Source: Streptomyces sp. GKU 895
Lineage (GTDB): Bacteria > Actinomycetota > Actinomycetes > Streptomycetales > Streptomycetaceae
Direction: 5' to 3'
Length of the DNA stretch: 33,948 nt
Assembly: GCA_002027195.1 (NCBI GenBank)
Contig: MWJO01000094.1
Location: 1 to 33,948, forward strand
Numbering within the stretch: position 1 is the first letter of the stretch; each line of letters begins with the position of its first letter. The notes under the pieces are model-generated. The model saw only the letters and a program-made list of their open reading frames with translations. It had not been told where the DNA came from and did not search any database. Shown piece after piece: positions 15,623 through 23,729 of this stretch. A program made the position numbers and the translations under genes.

Positions 15623-16576
15623 ATGTCTCCGACCGTGACGGACGTAGATCGTTTCGAGGCCTCCAGGTGTCGCCTGCAGGCGCTGGCCTACCGTCTGCTC
15701 GGGTCCGTCGGGGAGGCCGAGGACCTCGTGCAGGAGACGTTCCTGCGCTGGCAGGCGGCGGACACCGAACGCATCGAGGTGCCGGAGGCCTGGCTGACCA
15801 AGGTCCTCACCAACCTGTGCCTCAACGAACTGACCTCGGCCCGCGCCCGCCGCGAGACCTGCGTCGGCCAGTGGCTCCCCGAGCCCCTCCTCGGCGGCGA
15901 CCCCATGCTCGGCCCCGCCGACACCGTCGAACAGCGCGAGTCGGTGTCGTACGCCGTACTCACCCTCATGGAACGCCTGACCCCCAACGAACGCGCGGTG
16001 TACGTGCTGCGCGAGGCCTTCGACTACCCGCACCGCGAGATCGCCGAGATCCTCGACCTGACCGAGGCCGCCAGCCAGCAGCTCTACCACCGGGCGAAGA
16101 AGCACGTCGCCGACGGCAGGGCCCGCACGGCCCGCGAGGAGATCGACGAGGCCGCCGCCCGCCGGCTCGTCGAGGAGTTCCTCGCGGCCGCGACCAGCGG
16201 TGAGACGGCCTCCCTGATCCGGCTGCTCGCCGACGACGCGACCAGCGTCGGTGACGGGGGCGGGAAGATCCCGGTCCGCGCCACGCCGTTCAGCGGTGCC
16301 GTGGCGGTCGCGAAGTTCCTGTGGAGCCTGTTCAGGCCCGCCCAGATCAAGCGGGACCACGCGGGCGGCCGGCCTGAGATGTACGCCTGGACGGCGAACG
16401 GCGAGCCCGCCGCGGTGGCGGTGGTGGACGGCCGGGTCGTAGGGGTGATGTGCCTGGAGGTCACCGCCGACGGCATCGTCGCGGTCCGCAACCAGGTCGA
16501 CCCCGACAAGCTGACGCGGGCGACCGAGCGGTGGGCGGCGGTGGACCACGGGAAACCCCTGTTCCAGGCCTTCTGA
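15623..16576 (+). CDS. ECF41-type (SigJ-like) RNA polymerase sigma factor
   Basis: Alternative sigma factor of 317 residues. Region 2 (about 12-80) has LAYRLLGSVGEAEDLVQETFLRWQ; region 4 (about 115-170) has the helix-turn-helix REIAEILDLTEAASQQLYHRAKKHV. Unlike ordinary ECFs it carries a C-terminal SnoaL-like extension (about 185-300). Two signatures mark the ECF41 group: WLPEPL in the linker between regions 2 and 4, and an Asp-Pro-Asp-Lys-Leu motif (VDPDKLTR) near the end. In this group the extension replaces an anti-sigma factor and controls activity in cis. ECF41 genes usually neighbour a carboxymuconolactone decarboxylase, oxidoreductase or epimerase target gene, and here an FAD oxidoreductase follows after 123 bp on the same strand. 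Confidence 0.92.
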   Translation: MSPTVTDVDRFEASRCRLQALAYRLLGSVGEAEDLVQETFLRWQAADTERIEVPEAWLTKVLTNLCLNELTSARARRETCVGQWLPEPLLGGDPMLGPADTVEQRESVSYAVLTLMERLTPNERAVYVLREAFDYPHREIAEILDLTEAASQQLYHRAKKHVADGRARTAREEIDEAAARRLVEEFLAAATSGETASLIRLLADDATSVGDGGGKIPVRATPFSGAVAVAKFLWSLFRPAQIKRDHAGGRPEMYAWTANGEPAAVAVVDGRVVGVMCLEVTADGIVAVRNQVDPDKLTRATERWAAVDHGKPLFQAF

Positions 16577-16618
16577 CACACCTGTGCGAGAGCGGTGACG
16601 CAGGTCACTTCCTGAAAC

Positions 16619-16644
16619 TGTCAGGAATCCACGGGCTGTCCGGT
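16619..16644 (+). promoter_or_regulatory. Possible ECF41-dependent promoter of the oxidoreductase
   Basis: TGTCAGG at 16619-16625 resembles the ECF41 -35 consensus TGTCACA, and CGGT at 16641-16644 stands 15 bases further on where CGTC is expected. The -35 core TGTCA is exact but the -10 differs, and the site is directly upstream of the expected target gene. Tentative. Confidence 0.35.
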
Positions 16645-16688
16645 TCAAGGTGCGGAACCGAACAGGAACGCCACCCTGAACCGGACAG
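16636..16688 (+). repeat. Inverted plus direct repeats covering the oxidoreductase ribosome site
   Basis: CTGTCCGGTTC (16636-16646) is the exact reverse complement of GAACCGGACAG (16678-16688). Between them, GAACCGAACAG (16655-16665) is a second copy with one mismatch, in direct orientation 23 bp before the last one. The last copy runs into the GGACAGGAG ribosome site of the gene starting at 16700, so RNA pairing with the first copy would mask initiation. The layout mirrors that at 6444-6528. Confidence 0.55.
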
Positions 16689-16699
16689 GAGCCCGAACC

Positions 16700-17899
16700 A
16701 TGAAGCACCGCATCGTCGTCCTGGGCGCCGGCTACGCCGGAGCGACCGCCGCCGGGCGCATCGCCCGCCGCCTGCGCCGCGGGGACGTCCGGATCACCCT
16801 CGTCAACGCCGAGCCCGACTTCGTCGAACGCGTCCGGATGCACCAGCTGGCCACGGGCCAGGAGCTGAAGCCGCGCCCGCTGGCGGACGTGTTCAAGGGC
16901 ACGGGCGTCGAAGTCCGCGTCGCCCGGGTGACGTCGGTCGACACCGAGGCGAAGACGGTGATGCTTGTCGCCGACGGCGCCGACGGCGCCGAGGGCCGTC
17001 TGGAGTACGACACCCTCGTCTACGCCCTCGGCAGCGGCTGGACCGACCAGGGCGTCCCCGGCGTCGCCGAGCACGCCCACCAGATCGCGGGCCGCCCCGG
17101 CGCACTCCGGCTGCGCGCACGCCTCACCGAACTGACCGCCGGTGCCCCCGTGGTCGTCGTCGGCGGCGGCCTCACCGGTCTCGAACTCGCCACGGAACTC
17201 GCCGAGTCGCGGCCCGACCTGGACATCGCGCTCGTCGCCCGCGGCGGCCTCGGCGACTGGCTGTCCCCGCAGGGCCGGGCCCACGTCCGCAAGGTCGCGG
17301 CCGACCTCGGTATCACGGTCCACGAGCACACGACGGTGACCGCGGTGGAAGCCGACGCCGTCCACACCTCCACCGGCCCGCTCCCGGCGGCCGCGACGAT
17401 CTGGACGACGGGCTTCGCCGTCCACCCCGTCGCGGCGGCGACCTCCCTGAAGGTCACGGACACCGGCCGGATCGTCGTCGACGCCACCATGCGCTCGGTC
17501 TCGCACCCCGACGTGTACGCCGTCGGTGATGCCGCCTACGCCCTGGGCCACAGCGACAAGCCCCTGCGCATGTCCTGCGCCTCGGGCATCCCGGCCGCCT
17601 GGCTCGCGGCGGATGTGATGGCCGCCCGCCTCGCCGGCACGAAGGTCCCGCAGACCGTGATCGGCTACACCCACCAGTGCGTCAGCCTCGGCCGCAACCA
17701 GGGCCTCATCCAGATGGTGACCCCCGACGACACGGTGGAGGACCGAGCGTGGACGGGCCGCGGCGCCGCCCGCTACAAGGAACTCATCTGCAAGGCGGCG
17801 TACTGGTCGGTGGCGAAGCCGGTCATGTATCCGGTGCGGCGGCGGAAGGTCGTGGGGCAGCGGGCCGGGGCGCGCGCGTTCGACACCGCCTCTGCGTGA
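16700..17899 (+). CDS. FAD-dependent NAD(P)H oxidoreductase, NDH-2-like
   Basis: A 399-residue flavoprotein with two dinucleotide-binding domains. The FAD motif is at the N-terminus (VVLGAGYAGATAAGRIARR, residues 5-23). The NAD(P)H motif is VVVVGGGLTGLELATELAE at about 149-167. The FAD ribityl motif is VYAVGDAAYA near residue 273. The domain order and length match type II NADH dehydrogenase-like/pyridine nucleotide-disulphide oxidoreductases. There is no redox-active CxxxxC near the first motif and no clear membrane helix; the basic C-terminus may be peripheral. The start at 16700 follows GGACAGGAG. The neighbouring ECF41 sigma factor probably controls it, as is typical for this sigma class and an oxidoreductase partner. 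The substrate or acceptor is unknown. Confidence 0.88.
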   Translation: MKHRIVVLGAGYAGATAAGRIARRLRRGDVRITLVNAEPDFVERVRMHQLATGQELKPRPLADVFKGTGVEVRVARVTSVDTEAKTVMLVADGADGAEGRLEYDTLVYALGSGWTDQGVPGVAEHAHQIAGRPGALRLRARLTELTAGAPVVVVGGGLTGLELATELAESRPDLDIALVARGGLGDWLSPQGRAHVRKVAADLGITVHEHTTVTAVEADAVHTSTGPLPAAATIWTTGFAVHPVAAATSLKVTDTGRIVVDATMRSVSHPDVYAVGDAAYALGHSDKPLRMSCASGIPAAWLAADVMAARLAGTKVPQTVIGYTHQCVSLGRNQGLIQMVTPDDTVEDRAWTGRGAARYKELICKAAYWSVAKPVMYPVRRRKVVGQRAGARAFDTASA

Positions 17900-17925
17900 A
17901 CGGGCTGTACGGGTGGGCGTGCGGC

Positions 17926-20900
17926 TCAGGGGTGAGTCAGCTTCGGTGCGCCCTTGGGGGGACGGCGCCACTTGCGGACCTCGATGGTCTGCCGGGTGGC
18001 CGGATGGTTGTCACCGAGTACCGCGCGTTGGCGGTCGAGGGTTTCCGCGCGGAGGTTTTCCGCGTCCTCGAGCCGGCCGAGGGGCTCGAGGTCCATCGAG
18101 AGGTTGTGGGCGGTGTGCAGGGTGTCGGGGTGTTCAGGGCCGAGCACCCCCCGCTGGATGATCAGGGTCTTCTCCCCGAGGTCGGCTGCCTCTCGGTACC
18201 GGCCGAGGGCCGACAGGTCGACGGCGACATTGGTGGCGGTACGCAGTGTGTCGGGGTGCTCCACACCGAAGAGGTTCCGCTGCCGGCCGTGGAGCTCCGT
18301 GTCCAGCAGGTACGCCTTCTCGTGGTCGTCCGTGACGGAATAGGCGTGCGCCAGATAGCCGGCCGCGGCCAAAGTCTCCACGGCCTCCACGCCCAGCTCC
18401 CGTTTCCAGGTCTCGTACAGTTCCTCCAGCCTGCGCAGTGCCTCCGCGTTGTCGCCGAGGTCCATCAGGTACCAGCAGGCCCCGAGCGTCGCGAGCCGCG
18501 CGGCTTCGGTGACGAGGTCGCCCGGGTCGATGGCCAGGTAGTGGGGCAACAGGTCACGCCAGCGCTGCCAGGCGTCCGGGTCGGTGTCGCCGGGGACGGC
18601 GGCGGCCAGCAGTCGGCAGGCGAGGGTGGCGGCGGGGGCCCGCTCCTCGGAGGCGAGCTGGTCGCGCAGCACGGCCTGGGCCAGGCGGGGGATCCGAATG
18701 CTGCCGCCGGACACCCGGGCCAGCCCGATCCGCTCGACCGTCATCACCATCTGTCGGAAGGCGCGGGGGCTGGACCCCAGGTCGGAGGCTTTCAGAGGAA
18801 GCGGGGCGGGGGCGAGCAGCGTGCAGGCGCGCACCAGGAGGGCGGCCTCGGTGTTCTCCGCGGCCAGTCTCGTCAGGCTCAACTCCAGTTGGGAGGCGAG
18901 GGACCCCCGGTAGTCGGGTGGCCCGTCGTCGGCCAGTGCTTCGGCGGCGTGCTGTCGCAGCAGGAGCAGGTACTCCTCCGGGGGGAAGACGTACAGGGCG
19001 TCCGCGGCCTGTACCAGCGCCAGGGGCAGATGGTCCAACTCGTCGGCGAGTACGAACGTCAGCCGCTCGGGCAGGTCGCGACTGCGAGCCGTCAGCAGCG
19101 CGACCGCATCCGGGGGAGGCAGGGTGCCGACGTCGAGCGTGTTCGCGACCTGATGCCAGTGCGGGTTGCGGGAGGTGATCAGCACATGCCCGTCGCCGCT
19201 CGGCAGGTCCCTGGCCAGGTCGGCCGGGTTCTCGACGCCATCGAAGATCAACAGCCATCCCGACCGCTTGCGCAGGTCCTGTTGGAGGGCGCGCACGGCC
19301 GCGGGAGGTGAAGTGTCGAACTGCGCGCAGCCAAGGGCCACCGCGAACTCCGCCAGATGGTAGACCCGGTCCTCGCCCGGCGGCACATACCAGACCAGGT
19401 CGTACTCACCGCTGAACCAGTGCGCGTACTCGAAGGCCAACTGGGTCTTGCCCACCCCGCACGGCCCGGTCAGCACCAACGGCGCCGTGGAGTCCGCCAG
19501 CCTGGTCCTGATCTGCGGCAGCAGGTCGTCCCGCCCGATGAAGCCGGCATTGCGCGTGGGGACGTTCCACACGGTCGGCTGGTCCGCCCGTGCGCCCGCC
19601 GCATCCGCCGCCGGGAACGCGGGCGGAGCCGAGGGTGTGCTGCGCGGGTTGGCGACCGCTCGCAGCAGCGCCTCCCGTGCCTCCCGCTCGTCGACGCCGA
19701 ACAGGTCGGTGTACCCGTGCCGTTGGAGCTGTCCCGCCACCTCGACCTCCTCGACGCGCAGCGGAACGAACTTCTCCGGAGACGCCAGCAGCGCCGCCGT
19801 CCATGCGTCGGACATCAGGCCCTCGTTGGCGAGCGCGGCGGAGTACAGGACCACGATCCGGTCCTCGGGCGGGAGGCTCGTCACAGACGTGTGGACGCTG
19901 TCCTCCTGCCGCCCCGGCCACCCCTGGGCGACTTCGTACCCCGCCTCCCGCAGGATCCAGGTGACCCACTCCTCCCACGCCCGGTCGGGCCACGAGCGAA
20001 CCACGAACACGCGCCCTCGTCCCGACGAAGACGCCACTTCGAAACCGGGCTGCGAAGCCTCCGACCGAACCCGCGCCGAGACCCCCCGCGCGACCTCCCC
20101 CAGCTGGTCCTCCGCAAGGCTGTAGGACGGCAGCGCCTGCACCAGCGACGGCAGGTCACGCAGCACCCGCGTCGAGCCGACCACCGGGAACACGGTGCGG
20201 TCCGACTGCTCGTCCAGCGTCTGCCGCAGGAAGTAGTTCAGCTCGTCCCGGTGCCAGGAGTCCACCGAGTCGCGGGCCAGCAGCAGGAGATGGCGGCTGC
20301 TGTCGATGACCGGCCGAAGGCTCTCGCGCGGGCCGGCGTCCGGTTGCTGGGCCGAGAAGCTGGACAGGCCCGCCTCAGCCAGCAGCGCCGCGAGCCTGGT
20401 GGCCGCGCTCTCCGTCTTCGGCGTACCGCTGATGAAGAAGTCGTACTGGTAGTGCCCGCCCCGACGCCCCGTTCTGATCGCCGCGTCCACATACGCGTCG
20501 CGGCTCTCCGTGAACAGCCGCGCGTCCTCCAGGTTGCGGGCGATCAGCGCGGCGATCGACGCGATGCTGTGGCTGATCAGCTGGGGGTTGCGGAAGTCCT
20601 CGGTGACGACCGGGAGGTCCTCGCCGAAGGACCAGTACGCGGAGTAGGGGACCGTGCAGTTGTCGAGGACCCGTTCGACGGGGGAGCCTTCGGGGACCCA
20701 GGCGTCGTAGCTGGACTTGAGTTCGCCGCGCAGCTTCTCGCGCCATTCGGCGGCCCGTTCGTACTCCTCGCTCATGTCGAAGCGGCAGAGGAGCGGGAGG
20801 GTGAGGAGGCGTGAGCGGTCGTAGGGGAGGGTGTTGCGGGTGGCGGAGGCTCGGCGTACGACGTCCAGTACGCCGTCGACGTTCTGCTGGTTCGCCGTGA

Positions 20901-21408
20901 ACGTGTAGGCCAGGATGTGCGGCAGCTGGGCCGTGCAGATGCCGCCGGAGTCCGAGATCCCGGTACGGCTGTCGATGAGGATCACGTCGTAGGAGTCGAG
21001 CCAGCGCTCCCGCCAGCCCTCCAGCACGTTGCCGAAGTCGTGCTCCAGGTAAAGCTGTTCCCAGTCGATGCTCTGCAGCTTGGGCACGTAGTCGTTGCCG
21101 ACGCCGCCGGCGGCGATCAGGTCGAGCCGCGCCCCGTCCTCCAGGGTGACCGGTGTGATGTGGTCGAGCGCGCCGACGCGCTCCCCCTCGCGTACGGCGA
21201 GCGCCATGTCGGTCAGGCCGGTGGCGGGGACGTCCATGTACGGGCGGAAGTAGTAGTGCAGGCCCGGGGCTTCCAGGTCCCAGTCGACGCAGAGCACCCG
21301 GTAGCCCCATCGGGCCAGCAGCACAGCGGAGTTGGAGAGCAGGAAGCTCCGTCCCACGCCGCCTTTGTAGGAGTAGAAGGTCGCGATCCGGCCCTGGCCC
21401 ATCGTCAT
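17926..21408 (-). CDS. FxsT-like multidomain STAND protein: KGGVGR ATPase, TIR, TIR-like, NB-ARC, TPR
   Basis: A 1160-residue cytoplasmic protein with five parts. (1) A ParA/MinD-like ATPase (about 6-300) with the deviant Walker A KGGVGRS (15-21) and CVDWDLEAPG. (2) A TIR domain (about 320-435) beginning YDFFIS, with the candidate catalytic Glu in SWHRDEL (E389). (3) A second, degenerate TIR-like domain (about 466-585) of the type DRAWEEWVTWILREAGYEV, without the Glu. (4) An NB-ARC NTPase (about 620-900): FIGRDDLL, P-loop GPCGVGKTQLA (648-658), Walker B LLIFDGV, sensor VLITSRN, GLPL-like LDHLPLALVQ. (5) Kinesin-light-chain-type TPRs (about 1003-1145) with HPDTL recurring. The same order occurs in FxsT of the FxSxx-COOH peptide system, but no peptide precursor or radical SAM gene is here. 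The ATG at 21408 overlaps the TIR gene stop as TGATG, showing translational coupling. A role in signalling or phage defence is inferred. Confidence 0.85.
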   Translation of the reverse strand: MTMGQGRIATFYSYKGGVGRSFLLSNSAVLLARWGYRVLCVDWDLEAPGLHYYFRPYMDVPATGLTDMALAVREGERVGALDHITPVTLEDGARLDLIAAGGVGNDYVPKLQSIDWEQLYLEHDFGNVLEGWRERWLDSYDVILIDSRTGISDSGGICTAQLPHILAYTFTANQQNVDGVLDVVRRASATRNTLPYDRSRLLTLPLLCRFDMSEEYERAAEWREKLRGELKSSYDAWVPEGSPVERVLDNCTVPYSAYWSFGEDLPVVTEDFRNPQLISHSIASIAALIARNLEDARLFTESRDAYVDAAIRTGRRGGHYQYDFFISGTPKTESAATRLAALLAEAGLSSFSAQQPDAGPRESLRPVIDSSRHLLLLARDSVDSWHRDELNYFLRQTLDEQSDRTVFPVVGSTRVLRDLPSLVQALPSYSLAEDQLGEVARGVSARVRSEASQPGFEVASSSGRGRVFVVRSWPDRAWEEWVTWILREAGYEVAQGWPGRQEDSVHTSVTSLPPEDRIVVLYSAALANEGLMSDAWTAALLASPEKFVPLRVEEVEVAGQLQRHGYTDLFGVDEREAREALLRAVANPRSTPSAPPAFPAADAAGARADQPTVWNVPTRNAGFIGRDDLLPQIRTRLADSTAPLVLTGPCGVGKTQLAFEYAHWFSGEYDLVWYVPPGEDRVYHLAEFAVALGCAQFDTSPPAAVRALQQDLRKRSGWLLIFDGVENPADLARDLPSGDGHVLITSRNPHWHQVANTLDVGTLPPPDAVALLTARSRDLPERLTFVLADELDHLPLALVQAADALYVFPPEEYLLLLRQHAAEALADDGPPDYRGSLASQLELSLTRLAAENTEAALLVRACTLLAPAPLPLKASDLGSSPRAFRQMVMTVERIGLARVSGGSIRIPRLAQAVLRDQLASEERAPAATLACRLLAAAVPGDTDPDAWQRWRDLLPHYLAIDPGDLVTEAARLATLGACWYLMDLGDNAEALRRLEELYETWKRELGVEAVETLAAAGYLAHAYSVTDDHEKAYLLDTELHGRQRNLFGVEHPDTLRTATNVAVDLSALGRYREAADLGEKTLIIQRGVLGPEHPDTLHTAHNLSMDLEPLGRLEDAENLRAETLDRQRAVLGDNHPATRQTIEVRKWRRPPKGAPKLTHP

Positions 21409-21995
21409 CACAGCCTCGGGACGGAACGCTGGGGGGACTCCGCGTGCGCGGCGGGACGGACGATCGGCCAGCCCTCCTGCCACTCCGGCGCGCAGGCCAG
21501 ACAGGCCGCGATCTCCTCGGCGACGGTACGCATCCGGTCCTGGAAGCCGAGATAGGCGGGGGTGTCCCGGAACTGGGGGCCGTCGTAGCCGTACTTGGTG
21601 AGTTCCTTGTACTGCTGGATCTTCTGCGCCTCCTCGGGGAAGTGCTCGCCGTCCATGAAGTTGATCGGGTAGACGAGTGTCGGCGCCTGGCCGTTGACCT
21701 GTGGCAGCGACTCCTGGCGCAGCTGCATGCTCTTCCACTCCGCCATGCACCAGTCCGAACGGAAGTACGGCGGCGACCAGATGGCCACGAGGCAGCGGCT
21801 GCGCAGCAGCGCCTGTTCGAGGCGCTGGGGCCAGGGCGAGCCCGCGGGTATCTCGAAGTCGACGAAGACGCGCGGGTCGGAAGGCAGCAAGTCCTCGAGA
21901 TACAGCTGGAGTTCCCGGCTGAAGTGGTTCTTCACCCAGTCCCGGACATGCCCTCTGTGGCTGTAACTGATGAAGACGTCGTAGTCGTAGTCCAC
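21408..21995 (-). CDS. TIR domain protein
   Basis: A 195-residue protein whose first 130 residues are a TIR domain: YDVFISYSHRG opens it, RVFVDFEIPAGSPW is the BB-loop region, and SDWCMAEW holds the candidate catalytic Glu (E86) used by NAD-cleaving TIR enzymes. The C-terminal part (about 125-195) is helical and unassigned. The GTG at 21995 is chosen because GGAGG lies seven bases upstream (22007-22003). A GTG at 22019, only seven bases after a TAGATT box, would add eight residues and be leaderless, and cannot be excluded. It precedes and overlaps the NLR-like gene, so the two products are made together and probably act together. The TIR may signal through a nucleotide product or be the effector; that is inference. 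Confidence 0.85.
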   Translation of the reverse strand: MDYDYDVFISYSHRGHVRDWVKNHFSRELQLYLEDLLPSDPRVFVDFEIPAGSPWPQRLEQALLRSRCLVAIWSPPYFRSDWCMAEWKSMQLRQESLPQVNGQAPTLVYPINFMDGEHFPEEAQKIQQYKELTKYGYDGPQFRDTPAYLGFQDRMRTVAEEIAACLACAPEWQEGWPIVRPAAHAESPQRSVPRL

Positions 21996-22026
21996 CGTGC
22001 CCCCTCCGGCGTGCCGCACGGCGCCA

Positions 22027-22032
22027 AATCTA
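22027..22032 (-). promoter_or_regulatory. -10 box TAGATT of the TIR/NLR-like operon
   Basis: On the minus strand CCCTAGATT is followed by TGGCGCC and a GTG. The -10 box TAGATT stands seven bases before the GTG at 22019, so transcription starts around 22020. The sequence is nearly the same as at 7644-7658 before the DUF6445 gene. It overlaps the 90-bp gap to the pectate lyase stop. Confidence 0.45.
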
Positions 22033-22085
22033 GGGCAGGAAGGTCAGATACGTCCTGGCCTTCCCGCCCCGGGGTACCGAGAGAC

Positions 22086-23678
22086 CTACAGCGTGACCTG
22101 CTTGCCGCCGAACGTGACCACCAAGCTTCCGTTGGACGCGAAGGACCAGCCCAAGGCGCCCGTGTACGACGAACACCGCGACCCGTTCGTGCCGGACCAG
22201 AACTGGTTGGAGCTGTCGGCGTCGCCGGTGTAGCGGTCGTTGGCGCCGCTGTCGCAGGACGTGTTGGAGCGGAAGACCGAGGTTCCGGTCTCGAAGTTGA
22301 AGTTGCGTTCGGTGTTGGCGACGGCCACGTTGCCCGTGATGGTCATCGAGCCCGGGTTGCTGTTGTACGTGAACCCGTGGTGGCCGTTGCCGTAGGCGAT
22401 GCTGTGCTGGACGACGTGGTTGACGGCGATGGAGTCGCCGCCGAGCTTGTAGCCGTTGCGGTCGCCGTTGCCGGCCTGGGAGCCGTCGCTGAGGGTGCCG
22501 TTGTTGTACGAGAGGGAGTATTCGATGGTCACCGGGCCGATCGCGCCGGTGTCCGTCTTGGTGTAGAGGTCCCAGCCGTCGTCGATGTTGTTGTGGGACA
22601 CCGCGTAGCGGAAGACGTTCCCCGTGCCCGTCGTCAGCTTCGCGGCGAAGCCGTCCGCGTCCTCGCCGTCGGAGTCGGCGTTGTCGTGCGACTCGGCGCT
22701 GAGGACGAGGTTGTTCGACGGCCATGCGCTGCTCGGCGTGGTGGAGGCGATGCGGCCCAACTGGAGGCCGGTGTCACGGTTGTAGCGGGTCACCGTGCGC
22801 TCGATGACGTTGTTGCTGCCGCCGACGTAGATGCCGTTGTCGCCCGCGTGCTCGACGACGAGGCCGTAGAGCCGCCAGTAGTCGGCGAACAGCTGGAGGC
22901 CGCGGTTCGTCGAACTCTCGCTCTGCGCGGAGAAGTTGAGGACCGGTGTCTCGCCCGGGTACGCGGAGAGGAGGGTGCGGGCGGTGGACGTGCCGTTGCT
23001 CCCGGCCGGGATCGTGATGGTGGACGCGTAGGTGTACGTGCCGCCGCGCAGGTAGATCGTGCCGCCCGCCGTGATACGGCTGATCGCCGACGTCAGCGTC
23101 GTCGGCGCGGACACCGTGCCGGCCGCGCCGTCCGTGCCGGTGGGCGAGACGTACAGGGCGGTGGCGGAGGGCGGGGTGGTCGTGCCGGACGTCTCCACGT
23201 CGATGTAGTCGATGTTGGCCAGGCCGCTCGCGCCGGTGGGGTTGAGGCGGAGGGTGTTGCTGCCGGCGTTCACCGGCACGGTGAACGTCTTCGTCACCCA
23301 GGCCGTCCACGCCCCAGTGCCCTCGAAGGACGCCGAGGCGGCGGTCGTGCCGTTGACGACGACGTCCATGGGGCGGGCCGTGGTGGTGCCGTTGGCGAAG
23401 CGGACGCTGACGGTGGCGGTGCCTCCGGGCGGGGGCGGAGACGTGAACTGGTTGTAGGCGCCGGCGGCGTTGGTGCCGTTGCAGTAGCCGCTGCCGGAGT
23501 AGCCGGTCCATTCCGTCTCGACGGCGCCGATGCAGACCGCGGGTGCGGTCTCGGCCTCGTAGCGCGTGGTGGCGGCGTTCGCGGTGGTGCCGGACAGGGC
23601 GACCAGGGTGCCCGCGAGCAGCCCGATGGTCGCTGCGGCGGCCAGGGGTCTCGTGCGTGGAGCGGAGAACGTGGTCAT
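22086..23678 (-). CDS. Secreted PL9 pectate lyase with carbohydrate-binding module
   Basis: Extracellular polygalacturonate-degrading enzyme, 530 residues. A signal peptide (1-35, cleavage after TTANA) is followed by a CBM35/CBM6-like module (about 37-163), recognised by RYEAE at its start and NIDYIDVE at its end. A short Thr/Pro linker leads to a right-handed parallel beta-helix (about 172-530). PL9 hallmarks are HDNADSDGEDADGFAAK with the calcium-binding Asp residues, NNIDDGWDLYTK, and NGYKLGG, whose Lys411 matches the catalytic base of this family. Pectate lyase is firm; whether cleavage is endo or exo cannot be told. A GAAAGCGCTTTC palindrome 40-51 bp upstream of the ATG suggests LacI-type repression. 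It stands alone, without other pectin genes nearby. Confidence 0.9.
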   Translation of the reverse strand: MTTFSAPRTRPLAAAATIGLLAGTLVALSGTTANAATTRYEAETAPAVCIGAVETEWTGYSGSGYCNGTNAAGAYNQFTSPPPPGGTATVSVRFANGTTTARPMDVVVNGTTAASASFEGTGAWTAWVTKTFTVPVNAGSNTLRLNPTGASGLANIDYIDVETSGTTTPPSATALYVSPTGTDGAAGTVSAPTTLTSAISRITAGGTIYLRGGTYTYASTITIPAGSNGTSTARTLLSAYPGETPVLNFSAQSESSTNRGLQLFADYWRLYGLVVEHAGDNGIYVGGSNNVIERTVTRYNRDTGLQLGRIASTTPSSAWPSNNLVLSAESHDNADSDGEDADGFAAKLTTGTGNVFRYAVSHNNIDDGWDLYTKTDTGAIGPVTIEYSLSYNNGTLSDGSQAGNGDRNGYKLGGDSIAVNHVVQHSIAYGNGHHGFTYNSNPGSMTITGNVAVANTERNFNFETGTSVFRSNTSCDSGANDRYTGDADSSNQFWSGTNGSRCSSYTGALGWSFASNGSLVVTFGGKQVTL

Positions 23679-23717
23679 GGGAGCCGTGCCCTTTCTGTTG
23701 CGGGTTCCAGAGAAGGG

Positions 23718-23729
23718 GAAAGCGCTTTC
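23718..23729. promoter_or_regulatory. LacI-family operator upstream of pectate lyase
   Basis: GAAAGCGCTTTC is a perfect 12-bp palindrome with the central CG typical of LacI-family operators, extended imperfectly to GGGGAAAGCGCTTTCTCC (23715-23732). It lies 40-51 bp upstream of the pectate lyase start and is a likely carbohydrate-responsive switch. Confidence 0.65.

Noticed and set aside
14924..17971. A 1015-codon open frame on the minus strand
   Set aside because: It runs antisense to three recognised genes (Uma2, ECF41, FAD oxidoreductase), has no family motif, and consists of low-complexity Arg/Gly/Val text typical of GC-rich antisense frames.
17900..23678. FxSxx-COOH peptide precursor (FxsA) and radical SAM partner (FxsB) near the FxsT-like gene
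   Set aside because: No small frame ending in Phe-x-Ser-x-x and no CxxxCxxC radical SAM protein was seen on either side, so the full peptide system is not claimed.
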